Assembly (NCBI GenBank): GCA_030637515.1
Contig: DAOWGM010000144.1
Coordinates: 1 to 64,000, forward strand
Origin: Bacteroidales bacterium
GTDB taxonomy: Bacteria > Bacteroidota > Bacteroidia > Bacteroidales > UBA12077
DNA: 64,000 nt
Direction of reading: 5' to 3'
Notes under the pieces: generated by a model
What the model was told of the DNA's origin: nothing
Seen by the model: only the letters and a program-made list of their open reading frames with translations
The model's database searches: none
Program-made: the position numbers and the translations under genes
In this document: piece after piece, positions 54,379 to 63,338 of the stretch
How the letters are laid out: the number at the start of each line of letters is the position of its first letter
Numbering within the stretch: the first letter of the stretch is position 1

Positions 54379-54714
54379 TTAAATATCCTCTCGAATTTCT
54401 AAAAGCATTGATTTAATTTCTTTCAGCGATTTAACAGCTTCGAAATTATTCATGGTCCCTTCCTTATTCTCTTTAAGCTTCTTTTGGGCACCTTTAAGTG
54501 TAAGTCCAAGTTCCTTAACCAAATAATAAATAATATGAAAATGCTCAATATCTTCAATTGTAAAGAAGCGATTTCCCTTTTTATTTTTCTTAGGTTTAAT
54601 AATATCGAATTCTTTTTCCCAATAACGGATTAACGATGGATTTACATTAAACATTTCGGCAACTTCGCCAATACTATAATATAGTTTCTCTACACGTTTT
54701 TCTTTATAGGGCAT
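54379..54714 (-). CDS. MerR-family regulator (short form)
   Basis: 111 residues with an N-terminal MerR winged-helix (YYSIGEVAEMFNVNPSLIRYWEKEF, in segments) and the wing KKGNRFFTIEDIEHF, followed by a short helix LGLTLKGAQKKLKE. There is no C-terminal effector or metal-binding domain and no cysteine cluster. In Bacteroidota this short MerR lies near the M23 peptidase and alaS genes, which matches the layout here. The ligand and targets are unknown. Confidence 0.85.
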   Translation of the reverse strand: MPYKEKRVEKLYYSIGEVAEMFNVNPSLIRYWEKEFDIIKPKKNKKGNRFFTIEDIEHFHIIYYLVKELGLTLKGAQKKLKENKEGTMNNFEAVKSLKEIKSMLLEIREDI

Positions 54715-54770
54715 ATCAGTATTTTTAAAGAATGATGAATTAATAAAATTAAAGAATTAATTGATACAAA

Positions 54771-54778
54771 CAAAGTTA
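54771..54778 (-). promoter_or_regulatory. Possible -7 box for merR
   Basis: TAACTTTG on the minus strand fits TAnnTTTG. A TTG box lies 16 bases upstream (54795-54797), inside the 3' end of the propeller gene. The leader would be about 55 bases. Confidence 0.35.
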
Positions 54779-54781
54779 ATT

Positions 54782-56263
54782 CTATAATCCAAAGCAATAT
54801 AAATATCCATCTCGTGATGCTATATATATTTTATTATCCCAAACAATTGGAGTTGATTCAAAAGTACCCTCACGTTTGTCCAAAAGTTTAAAATTATTTT
54901 GAGCATCGTATTCATAAATCCTTATTCCCCAATAACCAGCTACAATTAACTTGTTATCAACAAATATTGGTGTAGATATTGATGGACCAACCTTTTGCTT
55001 AAAAATTAGTTTAGGAGTATTATAAATAGCTAAACTATCTGGTCCTAAAACTGTTTTTGTTGAATCAATACTTTTGTGATCAACAACATAAAGGTATCCA
55101 TCAATTGCATTAAATGCTGCCAGATGAGTTTGATCTGGATTAATATAATTATCATTTATTCCAATTGAGCCTATAATTCCACCTTCCCATCCAGCAAAAT
55201 CTTTATCATCAACTGGAAAATACCACACAGCAGCATCTTCCGGATTCTTTGATGGATTCAATTTAAATGCACCTCCTTTGCCTTTAATGTATTGTTTCTC
55301 AACCGATGCAAGGATATTGCTATCAGAAGTAACAATTACAGAACCATCCATATCTGAACCAGTGTAAAAATCCCAGTCAATCTCTCTTGTTTTTAAGTTA
55401 TAGCCATAAACATGACCAGAGCCCGAAGCTACATAAATTCTATTCTCCAAAATTGAAGGAGATGATTCTGTAACAACATTATTCCGATGTTTACGCACGT
55501 CATTTAAAGTATATAATTTACGTTCCTGAATTATTTTTGGCTGAAACATTCCATTCAGCATTTTTCCATTTCTATGATCGGGATCAAAAACAGTAAAATA
55601 AGAATTTTCTAATCCCAAATATGCAGTATCATTTAAAATAAGTGCAGAACCGTCAACATCACGGGAATAGCTATGAGTCCATTTTTGATCCATGCGCCAT
55701 AACTCCTTTCCTGTAAAATATGAAATTGCTCTATAACTGGGAATATGTTTTGTGTCTAAAAAGTTTCCAACACCTAACCTACTTCCTTGTAAGATTACAA
55801 TGCTGTTTTCATGCAAATCTGAATTGCTATTTTCCCACAAGGTTCCTGTTCCTTTCACAACATCATCAAATTCGTATTGCCAAACTAATTTACCAGTTTC
55901 TGCATCTATCTTTTTTAAGTGATGATCATAAGCACCTTGGATTAAATAAAGTTTCCCCTCTTCTTTAACCAATAATGGCTGACCGGTCCAGCCTGCTCCT
56001 GCCCAAATTCTGGAACCTGCTTTACGGGATATAACAGTTTCACCCTTTCCAAGATAGTATTTCCAAACCAACCCAAGCGTATCAGGCGCATCTTTACCGT
56101 AAAAATTACGTTCCCAATTACCCAGAAATGTTTTAATAATTGGATAAGTATGTGTATCAACTACTGGTAAAGAATCTTGTAAAACATTCTTTTGCTGTGC
56201 ATTACCATAAAAAAAAGTTCCCATAAAAATGAGAACAAATATTAGTCTTGATATAAAATTCAT
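54782..56263 (-). CDS. Secreted PQQ-like beta-propeller protein
   Basis: 493 residues with a signal peptide (ends FFYGNAQ). Repeated beta-propeller blades follow the pattern of PQQ/BamB-like proteins (GKLYLIQGAYDHHLKKIDAETGKLVW, in segments; RIYVASGSGHVYGYNLKTREIDW; KIYIASRDGYLYCFG). No quinoprotein dehydrogenase motif is evident, so it is probably a periplasmic scaffold or binding propeller. It sits 11 bases after the M23 peptidase in the same orientation, hinting at a shared envelope role. Confidence 0.75.
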   Translation of the reverse strand: MNFISRLIFVLIFMGTFFYGNAQQKNVLQDSLPVVDTHTYPIIKTFLGNWERNFYGKDAPDTLGLVWKYYLGKGETVISRKAGSRIWAGAGWTGQPLLVKEEGKLYLIQGAYDHHLKKIDAETGKLVWQYEFDDVVKGTGTLWENSNSDLHENSIVILQGSRLGVGNFLDTKHIPSYRAISYFTGKELWRMDQKWTHSYSRDVDGSALILNDTAYLGLENSYFTVFDPDHRNGKMLNGMFQPKIIQERKLYTLNDVRKHRNNVVTESSPSILENRIYVASGSGHVYGYNLKTREIDWDFYTGSDMDGSVIVTSDSNILASVEKQYIKGKGGAFKLNPSKNPEDAAVWYFPVDDKDFAGWEGGIIGSIGINDNYINPDQTHLAAFNAIDGYLYVVDHKSIDSTKTVLGPDSLAIYNTPKLIFKQKVGPSISTPIFVDNKLIVAGYWGIRIYEYDAQNNFKLLDKREGTFESTPIVWDNKIYIASRDGYLYCFGL

Positions 56264-56274
56264 GCAATAATATT

Positions 56275-57246
56275 TTAATCGAATGATTGTCCGCTATTCG
56301 AAGATATAAATATCATTTTATCAAACTCTTCTGGGCTTAAATCATTAAAATAATAATGAACTGGGTTAACCTTTTTATTATCTTTTAATACTTCGTAATG
56401 TAAATGCGGTGCTGTTGATGTTCCTGAAGAACCAACAAATCCTATCACATCTCCGCGTTTTACCTTCTGCCCTTTTCTTACATTAAACCCATTTAAATGT
56501 CCGTATAAAGTTTTGTAGTTAAAACCATGATCAATAATTATTCTCTTTCCATAACCACGTAGAGAATTATCTAATACCTCAACTACACCATCACCAGTAG
56601 CATATATTTCGGTTCCTGTTGGTGCAGTAAAATCCATTCCATAATGAAATTTACGAATTTTATAAATTGGATGAATCCTGAATCCCCATCCTGAAGCAGT
56701 TCTTCTTAAGTCTTTATTTGATATAGGCATTATAGCAGGAACACTAGCAACCATTTCCTCTTTATTTTTAGCCATTTCAATGACCTCATCATACGACTTT
56801 GATTGCACATATAATTGCTTTGTTAACTTATCAAGCCTCCTGGCTGATTCTGTAACCAAGTCTGAATTTTTAAACCCCTGTAAATCTGCATAACGATTTA
56901 CACCTCCAAAACCTGCAGATCTTACTGAAGGAGGAATAGGTTCTGCTTCAAAAATTACTCTATAAATATTATCATCTCGCTTTTGCAAATCTTCAAGCGT
57001 ATTCTCAACTAAATCAAAGCGATTGTTTAAAACTTCATATTGAGTAGCTAACTGCTGATTTTCTCTAATTAGACCTTTTTCCTTTGGAGTATCAAAAAAT
57101 ACAATGAAGAATATATTGTAAATAACTGCAATTAATAATGTTGCAGTAAAGTAGGTCATAAATCGATAAAACTTCTGCTTTCCTGTAAGCACAATCTTAT
57201 CGTAACTAAGCTTATTATGATCAAATTGGTATTTTACTTTACCCAT
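56275..57246 (-). CDS. Membrane-anchored M23 peptidase (second copy)
   Basis: 323 residues: a cytoplasmic start, one transmembrane helix (about 29-51), a periplasmic coiled coil (about 58-92) and a C-terminal LytM domain. The zinc and catalytic residues are all present: H201 and D205 in HYGMD, H250 in LYGH, H281 and H283 in HLHYEV. It probably cuts peptidoglycan cross-links. It is the same length and exactly colinear with the preceding gene, 44 bases upstream, which shows a tandem duplication. Confidence 0.9.
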   Translation of the reverse strand: MGKVKYQFDHNKLSYDKIVLTGKQKFYRFMTYFTATLLIAVIYNIFFIVFFDTPKEKGLIRENQQLATQYEVLNNRFDLVENTLEDLQKRDDNIYRVIFEAEPIPPSVRSAGFGGVNRYADLQGFKNSDLVTESARRLDKLTKQLYVQSKSYDEVIEMAKNKEEMVASVPAIMPISNKDLRRTASGWGFRIHPIYKIRKFHYGMDFTAPTGTEIYATGDGVVEVLDNSLRGYGKRIIIDHGFNYKTLYGHLNGFNVRKGQKVKRGDVIGFVGSSGTSTAPHLHYEVLKDNKKVNPVHYYFNDLSPEEFDKMIFISSNSGQSFD

Positions 57247-57290
57247 AAATACAGATATTTATGGGTCAAATATAAGGAAATATTTTAAAA

Positions 57291-58262
57291 CTAATCCATT
57301 GGATTGCGTCTTTTTGAGCATGCAGCAACCATTAGCTCGTACTCTTCGGCATTAATATCGTTAAAATAGAAGTTTATCGGATTGATTCGTCTATTATTCT
57401 TTTTCACTTCATAATGAAGGTGTGCTCCGGTTGAGCGACCCGTATTGCCAAGACTGCCAATAACTTCTCCCCGTTTCAGTTTTTGTCCTTCATCCACAAA
57501 TATCTTTTTCAAGTGAGCGTATACTGTTTTGTAGCCAAATCCATGATCTATAACCACTCTATTACCATAACCATAAAAAGAATATCCTGCTTCAACAACA
57601 ACGCCATCGCCCGTTACAAAAATATCAGATCCTTCAGGTCCGGTAAAATCCATGCCATGATGCATGGTTGATTTTCCTGTAAACGGATCAGACCTGGTAC
57701 CATAATAATCGCTTATACGTGTAAAGTCCTTTAAAGCAACTGGTTGGATAGCTGGTATGCATGCATGCATTCTCTCTTTATTCTTTGCTAAGTCAATTAC
57801 TGTATCAAAAGATTTTGATTGTACATATATCTTTTTAGAAATAACATCAACTCTATTAAATGTCTCTATTAATACATCTGAACTTTCATAGCCTTCCAAA
57901 TCATTATACCTGTTTGTACCACCAAAACCTGCCTCTCTAACGGATGATGGAATAGGTTCTAATTCAAATATTGATCTGTATAAATAATCATCTCTCTGCT
58001 GTATGTCGTTGATTATAAAATCAATATTTTCCATTTGCTCATTTAACATATCATATTCTGACAAAAGAATTTCACGTTCTTCATCAAGAACAATTTCCTT
58101 TGGAGTTCTATAGAATGAGGTATACGATAAATTTAATGCTATAGCAGCAAATCCTGTAACAAATAAAAACATAAGAACTCTGGATATTCTTTGCTTCCAG
58201 ACTAACTTAACCTTTTTAAATGTTAGAGTTTTTGAATCAAATTGATATTTGATCTTTGGCAT
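57291..58262 (-). CDS. Membrane-anchored M23 peptidase (first copy)
   Basis: 323 residues with the same plan as the downstream copy: a basic start, a membrane helix (about 28-48), a coiled coil with many Glu residues (about 58-90), and a LytM domain with H201, D205, H250, H281 and H283 intact (HHGMD, VYAH, HLHYEV). Both copies also share the conserved PIPxSVRxAGFGGxNRY block. A two-box promoter lies upstream. It is divergent from alaS, a neighbourhood conserved in Bacteroidota as far as I recall. Confidence 0.9.
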   Translation of the reverse strand: MPKIKYQFDSKTLTFKKVKLVWKQRISRVLMFLFVTGFAAIALNLSYTSFYRTPKEIVLDEEREILLSEYDMLNEQMENIDFIINDIQQRDDYLYRSIFELEPIPSSVREAGFGGTNRYNDLEGYESSDVLIETFNRVDVISKKIYVQSKSFDTVIDLAKNKERMHACIPAIQPVALKDFTRISDYYGTRSDPFTGKSTMHHGMDFTGPEGSDIFVTGDGVVVEAGYSFYGYGNRVVIDHGFGYKTVYAHLKKIFVDEGQKLKRGEVIGSLGNTGRSTGAHLHYEVKKNNRRINPINFYFNDINAEEYELMVAACSKRRNPMD

Positions 58263-58313
58263 ATTACAATAAATTCTTTATTCTATAACTGTAAATAAAT
58301 TCAACGATAGCGA

Positions 58314-58344
58314 CAAATCTAATTTAAATAAATTAATTTTACAA
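58314..58344 (-). promoter_or_regulatory. M23 operon promoter, Bacteroidota type
   Basis: On the minus strand TTG (58342-58344) and TAGATTTG (58314-58321) are 20 bases apart. Transcription would start about 45 bases before the ATG at 58262. No matching box was found for the divergent alaS. Confidence 0.5.
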
Positions 58345-58417
58345 CCCTGATAATATAAAATTTATCTTATTTTATATTTTAATTAATGAGTTTTAACTGT
58401 TTTTAAAATAGGTTTTT

Positions 58418-61036
58418 ATGAATTCGAAAGAAATCAGAAATAGATTTTTAAGTTTTTTTGCAAGTAAGAATCATGCAATCGTTTCTTCTGCTCCCATGGT
58501 TATAAAAAACGATCCTACCCTTATGTTTACCAATGCGGGCATGAACCAGTTTAAGGATATTTTCCTTGGAAACCACACACCCAAAGATAATCGTGTTGCG
58601 GATACTCAGAAGTGTTTGCGTGTTTCCGGTAAACATAATGACTTAGAAGAAGTTGGTCACGACACGTATCACCATACGATGTTTGAAATGTTGGGGAACT
58701 GGTCATTTGGAGATTATTTTAAGAAAGAAGCAATTGAGTGGGCTTTTGAATTTCTGGTTAAAGAAATGAATGTTGATAAAGAAAGATTATATGCAACTGT
58801 TTTTGAAGGAAGCTCAGATGATAACTTGGATTTGGATACAGAAGCTAAAGAACAATGGAAAAAATATTTGCCAGAAGAGCGTATTTTAAATGGTTCAAAA
58901 AAAGATAATTTTTGGGAAATGGGTGAAACCGGACCGTGTGGTCCTTGTTCTGAAATACATGTTGACTTAAGAAATGATGACGAACGTAATAAAGTTTCTG
59001 GTGCTGAATTAGTAAATAAAGATCATCCTTTAGTTATTGAAATATGGAATTTGGTTTTTATTCAATACAACAGAAAATCTAACGGATCTTTAGAATTACT
59101 TCCAAATAAACATGTTGATACAGGAATGGGATTTGAAAGACTGTGTATGACTCTTCAAGGTAAGAAATCGAATTATGATACAGATGTTTTTCAACCATTA
59201 TTACAAACCATAGCTAAAAACTCAGGCAAGAAATATGGTGAAGATGAACAAGCTGATATTGCTATGCGAGTAATTTCTGATCATTTAAGAGCTATTAGCT
59301 TTTCTATTGCCGATGGTCAGTTACCTTCCAATGTAAAAGCCGGTTATGTTATAAGAAGAATACTTCGACGTGCAGTAAGATACGGATATACCTTTTTAGG
59401 TTTTAATGAACCTTTTATATATAAATTATTGCCTGTTTTATCTGAGGTTCTTGGTGAAGCTTATCCTGAACTTATAAATCAAAAAGAATTAATTGAGAAA
59501 GTTATTTTTGAAGAAGAAACGTCCTTTTTAAGAACCCTCGAAACTGGTATACGCTTACTCGATAAAATTATTAAAACTACTGAAGATGGAGATTATAATG
59601 TTATCTCAGGGAAAATAGCATTTGAACTTTATGACACTTATGGTTTTCCTCTTGACCTTACAGAACTTATTGCCAAAGAACACAACTTGGTAATAAATAA
59701 AAGAGAGTTTGAAGGAGAAATGGAAAACCAAAAAAACAGATCAAGAAGTGCAGCTGGAATTGATACCGAAGACTGGATTGAACTATTAAAAGATGACGTT
59801 GAAGAATTTGTAGGATATGATTATCTGGAGACAGAGGTAAAAATAACAAGGTACAGAAAGGTTAAACAGAAAAATAAAGAGTTTTATCAAATTGTATTTA
59901 ATATTTCTCCTTTTTATGCAGAAAGTGGAGGTCAGGTTGGTGATAAAGGTTATATTGAAGCAAATAATGAAAAAGTTAGCATTCTTAATACCATAAAAGA
60001 GAACAACTTAAGCATTCATATTACCGAAAAGCTCCCGATTGATCCGAAGGCAGACTTTAAAGCAGTTGTGAATAAGAATAAAAGAATTTCAACTGCAAAC
60101 AACCATACTGCAACACATCTTTTACATCATGCATTAAGAAGTATTCTTGGCGAGCATGTAGAACAAAAAGGATCTTTAGTTCATCCAGATTATTTACGTT
60201 TTGACTTTAGTCATTTTCAAAAACTAACAGATGAAGAAATAAGAAATATCGAAATTTCTGCAAATGAAAAAATACGTGAAAATATATCTTTAGATGAGCA
60301 TCGGAATATTCCGATGAAAGCAGCTTCAAATATGGGTGCAATTGCTTTATTTGGCGAAAAATATGGAGATACTGTTCGTGTTGTAAAATTTGATGATTCT
60401 GTTGAGTTATGTGGTGGAACTCATGTTTCAAATACAGGACAGATTGGCTTTTTTAAAATTATGAACGAAAGTTCAATTGCTGCCGGGATTCGCAGAATCG
60501 AAGCTATTTCTGGCGAAAAAGCAGTTGAATATGTATTTAATCAGATGCAGGAATTAAATGAAATAAAAGCTTTGTTTAAAAATCCTAAAAATGTTGTAGA
60601 GAGTGTGAAATTACTTTTTAAAGAAGCAGATGAATTAAATAAGCAAATTGAAGAAATGACCAAAGAGCAGGCTCAGGCTATCAAAAAGCATTTAAAAGAG
60701 CAGGTTCAGGAAATAAATGGAATTAATTTTATTGGATATAAGATTGGAATTAATTCAGCTTCAGCAATAAAAGACATTTCATTTCAACTAAAAGGGGAAA
60801 TTAAAAACTTAGTTTTAGTACTTGGTGCAGAAATTAATGAAAAAGCTAATTTAACAGTTATGATTTCAGAAAATCTCGTAAAGGAAAAAAAATGGAATGC
60901 ATCTAAGATTATTCGCGAAATTTCAAAAGAAATACAAGGTGGCGGAGGCGGACAAGATTTTTATGCTACTGCTGGAGGTAAAAACCCGAAAGGCCTGGAT
61001 GCCGCAATTCAAAAAGTTAAGGAACTGATAAATTAA
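58418..61036 (+). CDS. alaS: Alanyl-tRNA synthetase
   Basis: 872 residues: a class II catalytic domain (about 1-240: [20 protein letters not shown] in segments, then [12 protein letters not shown]), a tRNA-recognition domain, the editing domain with the zinc motif HTATHLLHH and CGGTH, and the C-terminal Ala_C/DHHA1 part ending [15 protein letters not shown]. The length matches the bacterial family. It is a single gene, divergent from the M23 peptidases and followed by a palindromic element. Confidence 0.97.
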   Translation: MNSKEIRNRFLSFFASKNHAIVSSAPMVIKNDPTLMFTNAGMNQFKDIFLGNHTPKDNRVADTQKCLRVSGKHNDLEEVGHDTYHHTMFEMLGNWSFGDYFKKEAIEWAFEFLVKEMNVDKERLYATVFEGSSDDNLDLDTEAKEQWKKYLPEERILNGSKKDNFWEMGETGPCGPCSEIHVDLRNDDERNKVSGAELVNKDHPLVIEIWNLVFIQYNRKSNGSLELLPNKHVDTGMGFERLCMTLQGKKSNYDTDVFQPLLQTIAKNSGKKYGEDEQADIAMRVISDHLRAISFSIADGQLPSNVKAGYVIRRILRRAVRYGYTFLGFNEPFIYKLLPVLSEVLGEAYPELINQKELIEKVIFEEETSFLRTLETGIRLLDKIIKTTEDGDYNVISGKIAFELYDTYGFPLDLTELIAKEHNLVINKREFEGEMENQKNRSRSAAGIDTEDWIELLKDDVEEFVGYDYLETEVKITRYRKVKQKNKEFYQIVFNISPFYAESGGQVGDKGYIEANNEKVSILNTIKENNLSIHITEKLPIDPKADFKAVVNKNKRISTANNHTATHLLHHALRSILGEHVEQKGSLVHPDYLRFDFSHFQKLTDEEIRNIEISANEKIRENISLDEHRNIPMKAASNMGAIALFGEKYGDTVRVVKFDDSVELCGGTHVSNTGQIGFFKIMNESSIAAGIRRIEAISGEKAVEYVFNQMQELNEIKALFKNPKNVVESVKLLFKEADELNKQIEEMTKEQAQAIKKHLKEQVQEINGINFIGYKIGINSASAIKDISFQLKGEIKNLVLVLGAEINEKANLTVMISENLVKEKKWNASKIIREISKEIQGGGGGQDFYATAGGKNPKGLDAAIQKVKELIN

Positions 61037-61053
61037 CGAAACTATAATAAAAT

Positions 61054-61121
61054 AAAAGGAGTTGTCATGTAAGCCTGAATGCCATCAGGCAGGTTTGTCG
61101 AAACATGACAACTCCTTTTTT
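61054..61121 (+). repeat. Palindromic element with internal hairpin, also a likely alaS terminator
   Basis: A perfect 17-bp stem, AAAAGGAGTTGTCATGT (61054-61070) and its complement (61103-61119), encloses 32 bases. Within the loop GCCTGA (61073-61078) pairs with TCAGGC (61085-61090). Six T follow the right arm, so it can terminate alaS 18 bases past its stop. The GTCATG...GTCGAAACATGAC core, from memory, resembles dispersed palindromic repeats of Bacteroidota genomes. Only one copy is visible here. Confidence 0.7.
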
Positions 61122-61509
61122 CTTATATCACACTACGACAAGCTAAAAGTGACAAACAAAGGTTTTAATTTAAAATATTGTTAAATTACGTAGACGGAAT
61201 CTGTAATGTTAAAATCAAATACTCAAATAACTCTCACTTTTAATCGATATTAAAACCAAAATTCGATTTCATATAATTTCTGACCTATATCATAGTTAAG
61301 TTTATATAATACTTAACCTTTTTTCATGAAAATAAGTTTAGTTTTTTTCGACCGACTAATTCATCAGCTAAATATTGCTTACTGTCTTTAAACCAGACTT
61401 TGACTTACTTACTATGCTAAACCTTATAAACCACGCGAGTTTCTGATAGTTTATGATAGAAGAAATAAAATTGTATATTTGGTAACTAAACTCTTAAAAT
61501 TTTTAGACC
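61122..61509. other. Intergenic region before the acyl-CoA synthetase
   Basis: About 390 bases of AT-rich sequence without a plausible reading frame, tRNA or further strong hairpin. It contains TATATTTG at 61474-61481, a possible -7 box 28 bases before the ATG, but no TTG box at the usual spacing. The rest is unassigned. Confidence 0.4.
61474..61481 (+). promoter_or_regulatory. Possible -7 box for the acyl-CoA synthetase
   Basis: TATATTTG fits TAnnTTTG and is well placed before the start at 61510. The upstream partner is not recognisable. Confidence 0.4.
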
Positions 61510-63291
61510 ATGAACATTACAAGAACTTTTGATTTACTGGACAGATACAAAGAATTATATGATATCGAAGACGCCCTTGCTGGAAAAGAAGATGGCAAAT
61601 GGGTAAAATACAGTTCTGCAGATTATATCAATTTTTCGAATTTGGTAAGCTACGGTCTTTTAGCATTAGGCTTTAAAAAAGGAGATAAAATTGCTACAAT
61701 TTCCAATAACCGACCTGAATGGAATTTTGTTGATCTGGGAATGGCACAAATTGGCGTAATTCATGTACCAATTTATCCAACAATTAGTGAAGAAGAATAC
61801 GAATACATATTTAAACACTCTGAAGCAAAAGCAGTAATTGTATCAAGTAAAACACTGTGGAATAAAATAAGTTCTGTTATTAAAAATGTTGATTCAATAG
61901 AATCAGTTTATTCCTTTGACGATATTGAAGGATTAAAATCATGGAATACCATTATTGAAGAAGGGAAAAAGAACGAAGAAAAATTTAAATCCGAGGTATT
62001 AAAAATTAAAGCCAACATTAAAAAAGATGAAATGGCTACTTTAATTTATACTTCTGGAACAACAGGTTTCCCAAAAGGGGTTATGCTTTCTCATAATAAT
62101 CTGGTTTCAAATATTATTAGCACAACCAAAGCACATAGTTTAGGTATTGGACATAGGGCATTAAGTTTTTTACCCTTATGTCATGTATTAGAACGTATGC
62201 TAAATTATCATTTGCAATACAAAGGAATGAGTATATACTATGCCGAAAGCCTTGGGACAATTACAACTGATATTAAAGAAGTAAAACCTCATATGTTTGG
62301 TACAGTTCCTCGTTTATTAGAGAAAGTGTATGATGGAATAATTGGAAAAGGACGAAATCTTTCTTTCATTAAAAAACAAATCTTTTTCTGGGCAGTAAAT
62401 CTTGGATTAAGATATCGTGTAAATAATAAGCATCGATATTTTTATAATTTCAAACTTAAAATAGCACGAAAGCTGATTTTTAGTAAATGGCAAGAAGCAT
62501 TGGGTGGTGAAGATCTTTTAATCGTTTGTGGTGGTGCAGCTTTACAAGAGCGATTAGCAAAAATATTTATGGCTGTCGGATTTACGGTATTAGAAGGTTA
62601 TGGTCTAACAGAGACTTCTCCTGTAATTGCAGTAAATACTAAAACACCGAAGGCTATCAGATTTGGAACGGTTGGACCAATACTTGAAAATATTGAGGTT
62701 AAAATTGCTGATGATGGCGAAATATTATCCAAAGGCCCAAATTTAATGTTGGGCTATTATAAAGCTCCGGAACTTACCAAAGAAGTAATTGATGAAGAAG
62801 GTTGGTTCCATACTGGCGATATTGGGAATGTTGACAAAGATGGATTTTTAAAAATCACTGACCGCAAAAAAGAAATGTTTAAATCTTCTAGTGGAAAATA
62901 TATAGCTCCACAAGTTATCGAAAACAAATTTAAAGAATCATTTTTTATTGAGCAGCTAATGGTTATAGGAGAAAATGAAAAATTTGCGAGCGCTTTATTA
63001 TCTCCAAATTTCACATTTTTACATGATTGGTGTTCCAGACATAAAATTCAATATCGTGATAATAAAACTTTAGTTAAAACTTCTGCTGTTATAGCTCGTT
63101 ACCAAAAAGAAGTAAATAAATATAATGCAACACTTGGCGATCACGAAAAAATTAAACGATTCAGACTTGTTTGTGAAGAATGGAGTGCACAATCCGGAGA
63201 ACTGTCCCCTACCCAAAAGCTAAAACGAAATTTTGTTTATGAAAAATACAAGCAAATAATTGCTGAAATATACCAGTTCGATAAGAAATAA
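61510..63291 (+). CDS. Long-chain fatty acid-CoA ligase (AMP-forming)
   Basis: Activates fatty acids as acyl-CoA for lipid synthesis or breakdown. The 593 residues contain the AMP-binding P-loop LIYTSGTTGFPKGVMLSHNN, the adenylate motif EGYGLTETSPVI, HTGDIGNVDKDGFLKITDRKKEM in segments, and the SSGKYIAPQ lysine region near the C-terminus. The length and the HVLERM segment fit the long-chain FadD/FadD15-like group, not acetyl-CoA synthetase. It is a single gene, and no beta-oxidation genes are nearby. Confidence 0.92.
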   Translation: MNITRTFDLLDRYKELYDIEDALAGKEDGKWVKYSSADYINFSNLVSYGLLALGFKKGDKIATISNNRPEWNFVDLGMAQIGVIHVPIYPTISEEEYEYIFKHSEAKAVIVSSKTLWNKISSVIKNVDSIESVYSFDDIEGLKSWNTIIEEGKKNEEKFKSEVLKIKANIKKDEMATLIYTSGTTGFPKGVMLSHNNLVSNIISTTKAHSLGIGHRALSFLPLCHVLERMLNYHLQYKGMSIYYAESLGTITTDIKEVKPHMFGTVPRLLEKVYDGIIGKGRNLSFIKKQIFFWAVNLGLRYRVNNKHRYFYNFKLKIARKLIFSKWQEALGGEDLLIVCGGAALQERLAKIFMAVGFTVLEGYGLTETSPVIAVNTKTPKAIRFGTVGPILENIEVKIADDGEILSKGPNLMLGYYKAPELTKEVIDEEGWFHTGDIGNVDKDGFLKITDRKKEMFKSSSGKYIAPQVIENKFKESFFIEQLMVIGENEKFASALLSPNFTFLHDWCSRHKIQYRDNKTLVKTSAVIARYQKEVNKYNATLGDHEKIKRFRLVCEEWSAQSGELSPTQKLKRNFVYEKYKQIIAEIYQFDKK

Positions 63292-63307
63292 AAAAACAAC
63301 ACTAAAA

Positions 63308-63337
63308 AATGCTCCTTTTACTAAGGAGTATTTTTTT
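63308..63337. terminator. Bidirectional terminator between convergent genes
   Basis: A 10-bp stem AATGCTCCTT/AAGGAGTATT (63308-63317 and 63323-63332) with one G-T pair and a five-base loop. It is flanked by six A on the left and seven T on the right (63331-63337), so it works for the acyl-CoA synthetase and for the convergent symporter. Confidence 0.8.
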
Positions 63338-63338
63338 A

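Noticed and set aside
61054-61121. CRISPR repeat
   Set aside because: A single palindrome without further copies or spacers.
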